Shown: piece by piece, positions 1 to 7,805 of the stretch
Layout of the letters: each line of letters opens with the position of its first letter
Numbering within the stretch: position 1 is the stretch's first letter
Source of the DNA: Candidatus Poseidoniales archaeon
GTDB lineage: Archaea; Thermoplasmatota; Poseidoniia; Poseidoniales; Thalassarchaeaceae
Assembly: GCA_028283505.1 (NCBI GenBank)
Contig: JAPOFX010000001.1
Coordinates: 201,127-265,126, forward strand
Length of the DNA: 64,000 nt
Reading direction: 5' to 3'
The notes under the pieces: model-generated
Databases searched by the model: none
The model's input: the letters and a program-made list of their open reading frames with translations, nothing else
Told to the model about the DNA's origin: nothing
Translations under genes and position numbers: made by a program

Positions 1-1179
1 CTCGCCGCCACCAAGGAGGGGTGGATAATGAATTTTGGAGGGGAATACCCCACTTGGTCCGAAGATAGGGGGCATACTTGGCAGGAGTATCGGCCCTCGA
101 TATTCTCTCAGCTGGGGTGCATGGAACCCAAGCCAACAGTACCTGGACAGGAGGGACTTGGAGAGGGAAGTATAGTTCAGGCGACCAATGGGGACATTAT
201 TTCCATGGGTTGGTTCCCATATCCAAGTGCGAGTGGCGCCGATCAATTCTATGCGTTCTTCTATGACGCCGAAGACGAAGAGTGGAGTTGGTGTTTCAAT
301 AGAACTCCAGAGCCTTTCTATGATCGTTCTTGGCAAGTCGAGGTAATAGGCCCGATTAACGGCGGACTCTATGGCAATGGCCCATGGGCCAGTCTTGTAA
401 TTTCCAACTTCTGGCATCAAGTACAGAATGTAGGAGGCCAGATTTCTACTGATGGATTGAATTACGAATACTTTGGCTTCCCAGATAGAGATGCTGATTT
501 GGATATAATGGAGGTAGACCTTGATCCTTCTGAACTGGGCACTGAGTGGGATTTCACAAAGCCCCACAAAGAGATGAGGGCTTTCCCGGTTCCCTCAGGA
601 GGTCTGTACTTCCCAGACTACTTCATTGATGGCAGGGATGCTTTTCTTGATACTTCGCTCAATTGGTGGACAGGTGTTACTTTAGGTGGGAATTCCCTAC
701 CATCTCAGTATTGTGCATTTGACTCATCAACAGCTCTACATTGCGTCACTACGAGTAATTCCAACCTCACCCATTTGCTCTCTTGGGATGGCGGGGAGAC
801 ATGGCAGAACCAATCCTATGACCTTTCAATGGAGGCCACAGGATTGGAAGAGTGGGAATTTCACTCCAATGGTGTACACGACTTATTCGTTCTTAATGTG
901 AGGTATCAGAGCTCCTCCGGGCCCGATGTCGATATAGCCTGGCATGTCAGGGACTTCTCCGAGAGTATGGTTCCAGACTCAAGGACATATATCGGGCAGG
1001 GCGATCTTGACTCCACATCAGGAGCAGGAAATGATATCAGATTTGACTTCGCTAGTATGGGGATCCTTCCAGATGGGGGCTCATTCATAGCGTATCAGGA
1101 TTCTACCGACCCTGATCCATTGTTCTCTCTGGAGTTGTTACTGCCACCAGGATACATAGCAAAATCTCAAACATTCTAG
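1..1179 (+). CDS. Asp-box (BNR) repeat secreted-type protein, 5' partial
   Basis: The reading frame is open from the first base of the window, so the true start lies upstream; the first ATG is at 28. Two good Asp-boxes (S-x-D-x-G-x-T-W) are visible, SEDRGHTW eleven residues after that ATG and SWDGGETW near residue 252, with a weaker one near residue 140. Asp-box repeats sit on the turns of beta-propellers in sialidases, photosystem-assembly factors and many secreted proteins of unknown role. No catalytic sialidase residues can be assigned, so no enzyme function is claimed. A run resembling a ribosome-binding site (ggagggg) precedes the ATG at 28, but the N-terminal Asp-box would then sit at residue 11, which argues for an upstream start. 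The gene converges on ileS. Confidence 0.7.
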   Translation, partial: LAATKEGWIMNFGGEYPTWSEDRGHTWQEYRPSIFSQLGCMEPKPTVPGQEGLGEGSIVQATNGDIISMGWFPYPSASGADQFYAFFYDAEDEEWSWCFNRTPEPFYDRSWQVEVIGPINGGLYGNGPWASLVISNFWHQVQNVGGQISTDGLNYEYFGFPDRDADLDIMEVDLDPSELGTEWDFTKPHKEMRAFPVPSGGLYFPDYFIDGRDAFLDTSLNWWTGVTLGGNSLPSQYCAFDSSTALHCVTTSNSNLTHLLSWDGGETWQNQSYDLSMEATGLEEWEFHSNGVHDLFVLNVRYQSSSGPDVDIAWHVRDFSESMVPDSRTYIGQGDLDSTSGAGNDIRFDFASMGILPDGGSFIAYQDSTDPDPLFSLELLLPPGYIAKSQTF

Positions 1180-1226
1180 AAGAAGAAGCACGATTCCAAC
1201 CGACTAATAATAGAGATAGACTTGTT

Positions 1227-4200
1227 TCAAGTCTTCTCGATATGGACCGATATCTTCACTCCATCTACCTCGAATTCTATGGCGTCATCATTAGCCACTC
1301 CCTCGTTGAGATATGCTTTCTCTGAGCGAGTCTCAGAAACTACTCGCTCCCAGTCTCGATTGGATAATTTACCGTCTTCGATCCAAACACTAAGATTTAT
1401 TGTCGCCTCAATTTCTAGGTCCAGATCCTTTCTTTTTGCCTGAATTCTCCTAATTATATCTCTGGAGAGGCCTTTGGAAAGGAGATCTTCATCAATTTCC
1501 ATATCCAGTACCAGTGAGACATCTCCATAATCTCCGGAGAGCGTTTCAGCAGCAAAACCTTCCCTTTCAACTCTCTTTATGTCAATATCACTGTCATTTA
1601 TTTCATACCCTCCAACAGCAGCAATTCCAGCCTCAATCTCAAGTAGTAATGACTCTGGATCAATCACTTGCAACTCAGAGAGAACTTTCGGGAGGTCAGC
1701 TCTGCACTTGGCGCCAAGAGCTTTCCTGTTAGGCACAATTTCTATCTTCTGGAAAGTATCCAAGTCGTCTATGACGCTGATTTCCTCAACATTAAGCTCC
1801 TCCGAAAGAATTTCATGGAAGCTCGAGAGGTCAGGACCGCCTACTATCCATCCAGACCTACAGGGGAGCCTCTGCCTCCTCCCAGCATCTACTCTTACTC
1901 TCCTGCCTGCCTCTGCAATTGACCTAACTAACTCCATTTCCATTTCTACCAAGGGATCAACTGGAGGAAGGGCACTCTCGATAATATCAGAACCAACAGG
2001 CCAATCCGCCAAGTGAACAGACGACCCAGTCAACCCCCTATGTATCGCGTCAGATACGAAAGGTGAGACTGGAGCCATAAGCCTACAAACTATCAGGAGA
2101 ACTTCATGAAGTGTGTTCTGACAAGAATGCTTGTCCATACTATCAACTTCATTCCATAGCCTCCTTCGTGACCTTCTAACATACCAGTTTGAAAGATCAT
2201 TCACTACGAAAGTCTCGAGATCTCTCCCGGCTTTGTGAAAGTCCCATCGAACGAATTTATCATGATATTCCTGTGCCATCGATGAAGCCTTCGATAAAAT
2301 CCATCTGTCAAGATGGCTTCTCTCTTCTAGTGGGACAAATGTGTCCTCATTACAGGGATCAAATCCATCTAGTGAGGCGTAATCGGCATGGAACTTGTAT
2401 ACATTCCACAATGTCAAAAACATCTTCGCATAAGACTCTCTTACTCCATTTGGATCAAAGTTCGTGGGCGACCAAGGGGCACTCTGAGTTGTCATATACC
2501 ATCTGATCGAATCAGCGCCTTCCTTGTTGAAGTGGTCCCAGGGATTAACGACATTTCCCTTCGACTTACTCATCTTCTTCCCGTCCTTATCGAGAATGTG
2601 GCCAAGAGATAGGCATCTACGATAGGATATGCTATCGAAAACTGTAGTGGAAACCGCCATCAAGGAATAGAACCAACCTCTGGTTTGATCTACTGCTTCA
2701 CAGATGTAATCGACTGGAAACGAGGCATCAAAATTGTCCCCATTTTCGAAGGGGTAGTGCCATTGAGCGAATGACGCACAACCAGAGTCGAACCAGCAAT
2801 CCATTACATATGGCTCCCTAATCATCTCGCCATCGCATTCCACTTGCGGGCAAGAGAGGGTGATCTCGTCAACATACGGCCTGTGTAATTCAGGTGGCAT
2901 TTCTGAGGATTCAGTCTTCATTTCCGAGAGCTCTTCTATACTTCCAACACAATGTTCGCTCCCACATTCCTTGCAAATCCATACTGGCAAAGGGGTGCCC
3001 CAGTACCTTTCCCTGCTGATTGCCCAGTCCTTGATATTGGATAGCCATTCTCCCATTCTTTTGGATCCAGTCCACTCAGGTGCCCATTCGACCTCTGAGT
3101 TGTACTGTAGTATGTTTTCTTTTACTGCAGTCATTCTGACGAACCAGCTGTCCATTGCATAGTACAGCAACGGATGGTCGGTCCTCCAACAGTGTGGATA
3201 ATCGTGCGTATACGAATGCTCTCTGTAAAGGAGCCCTTCCTTCTCCAGTAAATCAATGATAATATCATCGCACTGTTTGACATACTTGCCATCAATATCT
3301 TTGTGGGTCCCTTGGATAAATTTGCCATCCATCCCCACGGTATGTTGCGCTGGAAATCCGACTTCCATTCCAAGACTGTAGTCGTCCTCACCATACATCA
3401 CCGCGGTGTGGACGACCCCGGTTCCATCAGTGGTTGTGACAAAGTCCGCCCCAACTATGGTCCATGCAGATGGGTGCCCCTCTCCATCAATGGCCCCCGG
3501 GAAAAGTGGCTTGTATGATCTCCCGATTATTTCTGAACCAGGAAACTCATCTAATACCTCCATATGGTTTCTCAATACATTCCCAATCAGGTCCTTGGCT
3601 AGAATCAACTCTTCGCCAACCTCTGCCCCTCCTCTGCCCTTCCACGTATCAGACGGACCAGAGGTTATCTTCACTCTGCAATAGGTCAGATCTGGACCAA
3701 CCGCAAGACCTACATTACCCGGAAGTGTCCAAGGAGTAGTAGTCCAGGCCAATACAGAAGCTTCATCGTCCAGAAGCTTGAATTTCACGAAGACTGCAGG
3801 CTCAGTAACCTCTTTGTATCCCAGGGAAACCTCGTGGCTAGAGTAGCTAGTTCCCGTCTGAGGACAATATGGCAGAACCTTATGGCCTCTGAATAGAAGG
3901 CCCTTATCGAACATCTGCTTCAATGACCACCATGCCGACTCTATGTATTGGTCATGGAGTGTTACATAGGGGTCATCAAGGTCAACCCAGAAACCCATCC
4001 TCTCTGTCATTTCCCTCCAGGTCTCTTCGTAAGTCCACACGCTCTCCTTACATTTCTCGTTGAATTCTTTCATGCCATAAGCTTCAATCTCTTCGTTGGA
4101 CATTAGGTTTAATTGCTTCTGGACCTCAATCTCTACAGGTAGGCCGTGAGTGTCCCAACCTGCCTTTCTTTCAACCACATGCCCTTGCATTGTCTTCCAT

Positions 4201-4415
4201 CTGCACACCATGTCCTTGAACAGTCTCGAGATTACATGATGGATTCCCGGTTTCCCATTGGCAGTGGGGGGCCCTTCGAGAAAGGTGAAAGGAGTTCCTT
4301 TGGCCCTTCTAGATTCTATTGACTTGGTGAATGTACCCTCGGACCTCCATACTTCCATCAGTGAATTCTCCAGTGCGACAGGATCGAACTCACCGGCCGG
4401 CCTGGGCACTACCAT
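1227..4415 (-). CDS. ileS: Isoleucyl-tRNA synthetase
   Basis: This class I aminoacyl-tRNA synthetase charges tRNA-Ile with isoleucine in the cytoplasm. The 1062-residue product has the nucleotide-binding signature at residues 48-60 in the variant form GPPTANGKPGIHH (GIHH where most family members have HIGH), the AGWDTHGLP block near 85, the editing (CP1) domain with the WTTTPWTLPGN block near 224, and KMSKS at 614-618. The C-terminal anticodon-binding part is full length. Start is ATG at 4415, with a TATA-like catattcaata about 31 nt upstream on the minus strand, and the gene is divergent from the HMA/DUF4396 gene. The PG-x-HH form is one I recall from other long, eukaryote-like IleRS proteins such as those of actinobacteria, so it is a subtype mark rather than damage. 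Confidence 0.97.
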   Translation of the reverse strand: MVVPRPAGEFDPVALENSLMEVWRSEGTFTKSIESRRAKGTPFTFLEGPPTANGKPGIHHVISRLFKDMVCRWKTMQGHVVERKAGWDTHGLPVEIEVQKQLNLMSNEEIEAYGMKEFNEKCKESVWTYEETWREMTERMGFWVDLDDPYVTLHDQYIESAWWSLKQMFDKGLLFRGHKVLPYCPQTGTSYSSHEVSLGYKEVTEPAVFVKFKLLDDEASVLAWTTTPWTLPGNVGLAVGPDLTYCRVKITSGPSDTWKGRGGAEVGEELILAKDLIGNVLRNHMEVLDEFPGSEIIGRSYKPLFPGAIDGEGHPSAWTIVGADFVTTTDGTGVVHTAVMYGEDDYSLGMEVGFPAQHTVGMDGKFIQGTHKDIDGKYVKQCDDIIIDLLEKEGLLYREHSYTHDYPHCWRTDHPLLYYAMDSWFVRMTAVKENILQYNSEVEWAPEWTGSKRMGEWLSNIKDWAISRERYWGTPLPVWICKECGSEHCVGSIEELSEMKTESSEMPPELHRPYVDEITLSCPQVECDGEMIREPYVMDCWFDSGCASFAQWHYPFENGDNFDASFPVDYICEAVDQTRGWFYSLMAVSTTVFDSISYRRCLSLGHILDKDGKKMSKSKGNVVNPWDHFNKEGADSIRWYMTTQSAPWSPTNFDPNGVRESYAKMFLTLWNVYKFHADYASLDGFDPCNEDTFVPLEERSHLDRWILSKASSMAQEYHDKFVRWDFHKAGRDLETFVVNDLSNWYVRRSRRRLWNEVDSMDKHSCQNTLHEVLLIVCRLMAPVSPFVSDAIHRGLTGSSVHLADWPVGSDIIESALPPVDPLVEMEMELVRSIAEAGRRVRVDAGRRQRLPCRSGWIVGGPDLSSFHEILSEELNVEEISVIDDLDTFQKIEIVPNRKALGAKCRADLPKVLSELQVIDPESLLLEIEAGIAAVGGYEINDSDIDIKRVEREGFAAETLSGDYGDVSLVLDMEIDEDLLSKGLSRDIIRRIQAKRKDLDLEIEATINLSVWIEDGKLSNRDWERVVSETRSEKAYLNEGVANDDAIEFEVDGVKISVHIEKT

Positions 4416-4515
4416 GACCGGGGCGAGTCCAGACTTCGTATTGAATATGCCTCGTTCTTCCAGAGAGAAGGTCTTCCCTAGCAGGGTTCAAAAACGTCCT
4501 CTGCAACGCTGTTAT

Positions 4516-5166
4516 ATGAGCAGAACCGTCACACTCGATGTTGGGGGTATGACTTGTGATGGCTGTGCCTCGAATGTAACCAAAGCAATCAACTCCTTAG
4601 AGGCAGTTTCCAAGGTAGATGTGTCTCACGATTCAGGTAAGGCAATAGTCACTCATGATTCACCAGACGATGAAAATATCAGACTCGCGATCATGAATGC
4701 AGGATATTCTGTAGACGGAGAGTCCGAACCATTCAACTGGAAAGACGGTCCAGTGTGGAGGCAGTCCGCACACAATACCAAGTGGTGCTTGATTGGCTGT
4801 AGTATTGGCGATTTCGGAACAATTGCCGCTTTCCAATTTATTCCATATCTTGATGCTCTTGACTGGTCTGCAATGTCGATTATGATGCTTGCAATGTTCA
4901 ATGGAATCATGACTTCAATCGCACTTGAGACCTTCATCTTGATCAAACAGATGGGAGGGATTAGGGAAGCATTCAGAGTAGCTATTGGGATGTCTCTTAT
5001 TTCGATGATAGCAATGGAAACTTCCATGAATGCCACTGATCTTTTAATCATGGGAGAGCCCTCATTGACATGGTGGGTAATTCCGATTATGCTGTTCGTA
5101 GGATTCATCACTCCATGGCCTTACAACTACTGGAGACTCAAGAAGTACGGATTAGCTTGTCATTAG
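4516..5166 (+). CDS. HMA metal-binding domain fused to DUF4396 membrane domain
   Basis: The 216-residue product starts with a heavy-metal-associated domain: GMTCDGCASNV places the CxxC metal ligands at residues 14 and 17, as in copper chaperones and the N-termini of P-type ATPases. After a linker come four hydrophobic segments (about residues 93-215) ending in the W-P-Y-N-Y-W-R-L-K-K-x-G-x-x-C-H block typical of DUF4396. DUF4396 has no established function; linkage to an HMA domain suggests copper or another soft metal. The start chosen is the ATG at 4516, directly before the HMA fold; an open frame extends upstream but would run antisense into ileS. Gene 8 nt upstream of nadE. The HMA call is firm, the role is inference. 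Confidence 0.85.
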   Translation: MSRTVTLDVGGMTCDGCASNVTKAINSLEAVSKVDVSHDSGKAIVTHDSPDDENIRLAIMNAGYSVDGESEPFNWKDGPVWRQSAHNTKWCLIGCSIGDFGTIAAFQFIPYLDALDWSAMSIMMLAMFNGIMTSIALETFILIKQMGGIREAFRVAIGMSLISMIAMETSMNATDLLIMGEPSLTWWVIPIMLFVGFITPWPYNYWRLKKYGLACH

Positions 5167-5173
5167 GTGATTT

Positions 5174-5950
5174 ATGATGCAGGACTGGAAAAGGCTAGGT
5201 GAACAGATCACTGAATGGATATTGGACTATGCTAAAACCAACGGGATAACAACTCTAGTAGTGGGAGTTTCAGGAGGAATAGACTCAGCTGTATCTTCCA
5301 CTCTGTGCGCCAAAACCGGGTTAAGGACCATCGCCCTCAGTATGCCTATTCACCAAATTGAATCCCAGAACAATCTCTCGATGAAACATTGTGAATGGCT
5401 ATCTTCAAATTGGAATAATGTCGAAACAGATACTGTAGATTTATCTGTGACATTCGACTCTATCTCCCATGCTCTGGGTTCAAAGGGTGATTCAGAGATG
5501 GCACTCGCCAATACACGTGCAAGATTGAGAATGGTCACTTTGTATGCCTTTGCAGCCTCAAATAATGGAATAGTGGTGGGTACGGGAAATAAGGTAGAGG
5601 ACTTTGGAGTTGGATTCTACACCAAATATGGAGATGGGGGAGTGGACATATCTCCAATAGCGGATTTGTACAAGTCTGAGGTTTTCGCACTAGCCGGCTC
5701 TCTCGGGGTCATCAAAGAAATTCAGGAAGCACCGCCAACAGATGGACTATGGGATGATGGTAGAACTGATGAAGATCAGATAGGGGCCACATATCAGGAA
5801 CTAGAATGGGCCATGAGGGAGGTGGAGAACCCATCAAAAGCAGGGCTAAGTGATAGGCAAAAGCAAGTCATGGAAAGATACCTGCAACTCAATAAGGCCA
5901 ACTCACACAAGATGGACCCAATTCCAGTGTTCAAGAATGGGGACCGCTGA
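5174..5950 (+). CDS. nadE: NH3-dependent NAD+ synthetase
   Basis: NadE amidates deamido-NAD+ to NAD+ with ATP and ammonia in the cytoplasm. The 258-residue product has the ATP-pyrophosphatase P-loop SGGIDS at residues 33-38, and the conserved GTGNKVEDFGVGFYTKYGDGGVD block that binds deamido-NAD near 135-157. There is no N-terminal nitrilase (glutaminase) domain, so it is the short ammonia-dependent form usual in archaea. It starts 7 nt after the HMA/DUF4396 gene with a doubled ATG and probably shares its transcript. The C-terminus ends DPIPVFKNGDR and the stop lies 31 nt before the next start. Confidence 0.95.
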   Translation: MMQDWKRLGEQITEWILDYAKTNGITTLVVGVSGGIDSAVSSTLCAKTGLRTIALSMPIHQIESQNNLSMKHCEWLSSNWNNVETDTVDLSVTFDSISHALGSKGDSEMALANTRARLRMVTLYAFAASNNGIVVGTGNKVEDFGVGFYTKYGDGGVDISPIADLYKSEVFALAGSLGVIKEIQEAPPTDGLWDDGRTDEDQIGATYQELEWAMREVENPSKAGLSDRQKQVMERYLQLNKANSHKMDPIPVFKNGDR

Positions 5951-5959
5951 GTTAAATTA
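5951..5959 (+). promoter_or_regulatory. TATA-like element for the PH-domain gene
   Basis: The element gttaaatta is centred 27 nt upstream of the ATG at 5982, the normal archaeal TATA-to-start distance for a leaderless transcript. It decides the start in favour of 5982 over the in-frame ATG at 5937, which would overlap nadE. Confidence 0.5.
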
Positions 5960-5981
5960 CAGCTCTGCTCCCGCTCCAATT

Positions 5982-6521
5982 ATGAGTGATGGGTCACTGA
6001 TACAGACCAGCTATGCCGATAGTAACCAACTAATGGCCGTAGAATTCGATAGTAAGATTATAATTTACTGGTGGATGGCCGCTAATTTTGGCCTTCTCAT
6101 GTCAGTGGTCGGAATCATCCTCATGCCAATTTGGATTCCCTTCGGGTGGATTGTTCACAAGAAACAGTACGAGCATATGAGCGGAGCTCTGACTGACCGC
6201 TCGATCAACATGCGAATGGGATGGTTGTTCAAGAAACAGCAGAATATCGCCCTTGACAAGCTGACCGATGTTTCCATTCATGAGGGTCCAATCCTGAGCG
6301 CCTTTGGGGTAGTCAGGATGCAGTTTGAGACCGCAGGTGCAGCACCGTTCATACTTACAGGCGTCAGGAATGCTAACCAGTTCAGAGACCTTGTGCTCAG
6401 ACAAAGAGACTCCCTTGCCATAACGCCACAGGCAACTTCCACCCAGGTCGACTCTAACGATGTCTTAGTTGAGATAAGGGACATATTATCCAAGATCGAG
6501 TCAAAGCTCTCTGATGAATAA
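5982..6521 (+). CDS. Membrane-anchored bacterial-type PH domain protein
   Basis: The 179-residue product has two close hydrophobic segments (about residues 25-60, including the LLMSVVGIILMPIWIPFGW stretch) followed by a bPH2/DUF304-type pleckstrin-homology-like domain, recognisable by L-T-D-R-x-I-x-x-x-x-G, K-Q-x-N-I-x-L-D-K-L-T-D-V and a glycine-rich F-G-x-x-x-M-Q-F-E-T block. It is followed by a short C-terminal helix. Such proteins are membrane-associated with mostly unknown roles. Start 5982 is supported by a TATA-like box 27 nt upstream; ATG 5937 is the alternative. The stop is 1 nt from the stop of the convergent PTGES2-like gene. A second bPH2 membrane protein is encoded at 17610-18503. 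Confidence 0.8.
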   Translation: MSDGSLIQTSYADSNQLMAVEFDSKIIIYWWMAANFGLLMSVVGIILMPIWIPFGWIVHKKQYEHMSGALTDRSINMRMGWLFKKQQNIALDKLTDVSIHEGPILSAFGVVRMQFETAGAAPFILTGVRNANQFRDLVLRQRDSLAITPQATSTQVDSNDVLVEIRDILSKIESKLSDE

Positions 6522-6522
6522 C

Positions 6523-7287
6523 TCATATTCCAGAGGACGCTTTCATCCTCAGATACCACGGCCAAACCGAGGCATGGCTCTCCACTATGTCAAAACCGTA
6601 AAGACCCTCCATCGACCTTAGAATCCCAAAGTTGGCAAAATCCGCTCCATTAGGAGTAATTCCACCAAAAAAGTTACCCTTTATCCCGCTCGACATATGA
6701 TCAAGCTGGAATTTGAGATTCTCCCGAGGGGGTAGGTCGAACATTTTGGCTCTTGATTTGCCAACCATCCTCATTATTATCCCTCCTACCCACTTATTCA
6801 CTAGCCGAGTGCCGAAAGAGAAATTATCAATTCTTGTGACATAGTCCAGTGCCTGGACCGAGGTTCTGTATGATTTGTATATCACGGCGACAATCGATTT
6901 TCCAAGAATCAAGTTGGAAAAATCCATCCACTCATCCTGCTCAGGATTTTCCCCCATCCTTGGGAACTCGTTAGTTCCGTTCTCATCAATGTAATGTAGA
7001 ATATAATTGGAGTCGTTCACTTGGGTCCCGTCCTTGTCCACGAAAACTGGTACTGCACTCCAATCAGACCACTTCAGTTGAGTCTTAAATGTTGGATCAA
7101 CCTCAACTTTGGAGTACTCAATCCCCCTACTCCCCAGTAAAGCTTTGACTTTGAAACAGAATGGGCAGGTTTCGAAACAATACATCGTGGGAAGGCCATC
7201 GACCACTCTCTCTGGGACAAGTTCCTCTTGGACCCCTGAGGTTGGCCCCAAATCAATTTCAACATTTTGTGTGTTGTTATCTTCCAT
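6523..7287 (-). CDS. PTGES2-like glutaredoxin/GST-fold protein
   Basis: The 254-residue product begins with a disordered stretch and then a glutaredoxin/GST N-terminal fold: C-P-F-C at residues 41-44, a cis-proline block W-S-A-V-P-V-F, and D-S-x-x-I-x-x-Y-I-D. The C-terminal helical half contains a long amphipathic helix with an R/K-rich face and ends with N-G-A-D-F-A-x-F-G-x-L-R-S-M-E-G-L-x-G-F-D followed by P-W-Y-L-R-M. This ending closely matches my memory of the membrane-associated prostaglandin E synthase 2 family, which is otherwise eukaryotic and proteobacterial. A prostaglandin role is not implied; a heme- or thiol-dependent redox function is possible. An SD-like gaggag precedes the ATG. 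It lies 17 nt downstream of the small unknown gene at 7305-7667. Confidence 0.75.
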   Translation of the reverse strand: MEDNNTQNVEIDLGPTSGVQEELVPERVVDGLPTMYCFETCPFCFKVKALLGSRGIEYSKVEVDPTFKTQLKWSDWSAVPVFVDKDGTQVNDSNYILHYIDENGTNEFPRMGENPEQDEWMDFSNLILGKSIVAVIYKSYRTSVQALDYVTRIDNFSFGTRLVNKWVGGIIMRMVGKSRAKMFDLPPRENLKFQLDHMSSGIKGNFFGGITPNGADFANFGILRSMEGLYGFDIVESHASVWPWYLRMKASSGI

Positions 7288-7304
7288 ATCAATCTCCTCT
7301 CAAT

Positions 7305-7667
7305 CTATGAACCCAGCGCGGATTGTAATATATTTCTGAATGAGTCAACTGACTTTCCGCATCCTTCCAGTTGAATAGCGTCCACTATGATCTCCATGGC
7401 ACCATCACGCTCCGCCACAATACACGGAGTCTTACCAAGAGTAATCTCCTCTAACTCGGGAGGCTGCTCATTTAGGTGCAGAAGTTCAATTTCGAAATCC
7501 AAGTCGGATATCATATTCTTCCATTCTTTCTTCGTGGATACTCCCCTGTGAGTAATGTCGCATAATGCGCAATGGGCAGTACCCTTTATTTTCCCCCAAA
7601 CATAGGAAAGCTCCCCAATTATCCCTCCATCTGCATGATATACCCCATAGGCTTTCTTGATTCCCAT
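7305..7667 (-). CDS. Small conserved protein of unknown function
   Basis: The 120-residue soluble product carries Y-x-A-D-G-G-x-x-G-E-L-x-Y near the N-terminus and H-C-A-L-C-D-I-T-H about residue 30-38, a Cys/His-rich block that could bind metal. I recall short uncharacterised proteins with this block in bacteria and archaea but cannot give a function. The start is ATG 7667, preceded by aggag at 8-nt spacing; an in-frame TTG at 7697 is less likely. It is upstream of the PTGES2-like gene on the same strand, so the two are probably co-transcribed, hinting at a thiol or metal theme. Confidence 0.6.
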   Translation of the reverse strand: MGIKKAYGVYHADGGIIGELSYVWGKIKGTAHCALCDITHRGVSTKKEWKNMISDLDFEIELLHLNEQPPELEEITLGKTPCIVAERDGAMEIIVDAIQLEGCGKSVDSFRNILQSALGS

Positions 7668-7805
7668 TATGCGTAGCTCCTGTGAAGTGCCCACCAACTA
7701 CCAGTTGATAATATTGAGTTCCTCACCATACATCACATCAGTTTACGACAAACAGAACCACATTCGCACACCAATCTTGAAGTGACTCCTAGTTAGTCCG
7801 TATGC
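7668..7805. other. Divergent intergenic region
   Basis: This 138-base region separates two divergent genes. On the minus side there is a caatattatca element near 7706-7716, a plausible TATA box for the 7305-7667 gene. No convincing TATA box, RNA gene or repeat is visible for the aconitase-X gene. Confidence 0.4.

Noticed and set aside
4258-4515. N-terminal extension of the HMA/DUF4396 gene
   Set aside because: The upstream frame is antisense to the highly conserved start of ileS and has no homology; the HMA fold starts right at ATG 4516.
7668-7805. Riboswitch or small RNA
   Set aside because: No stable stem set or known aptamer features could be seen in this 138-base stretch.
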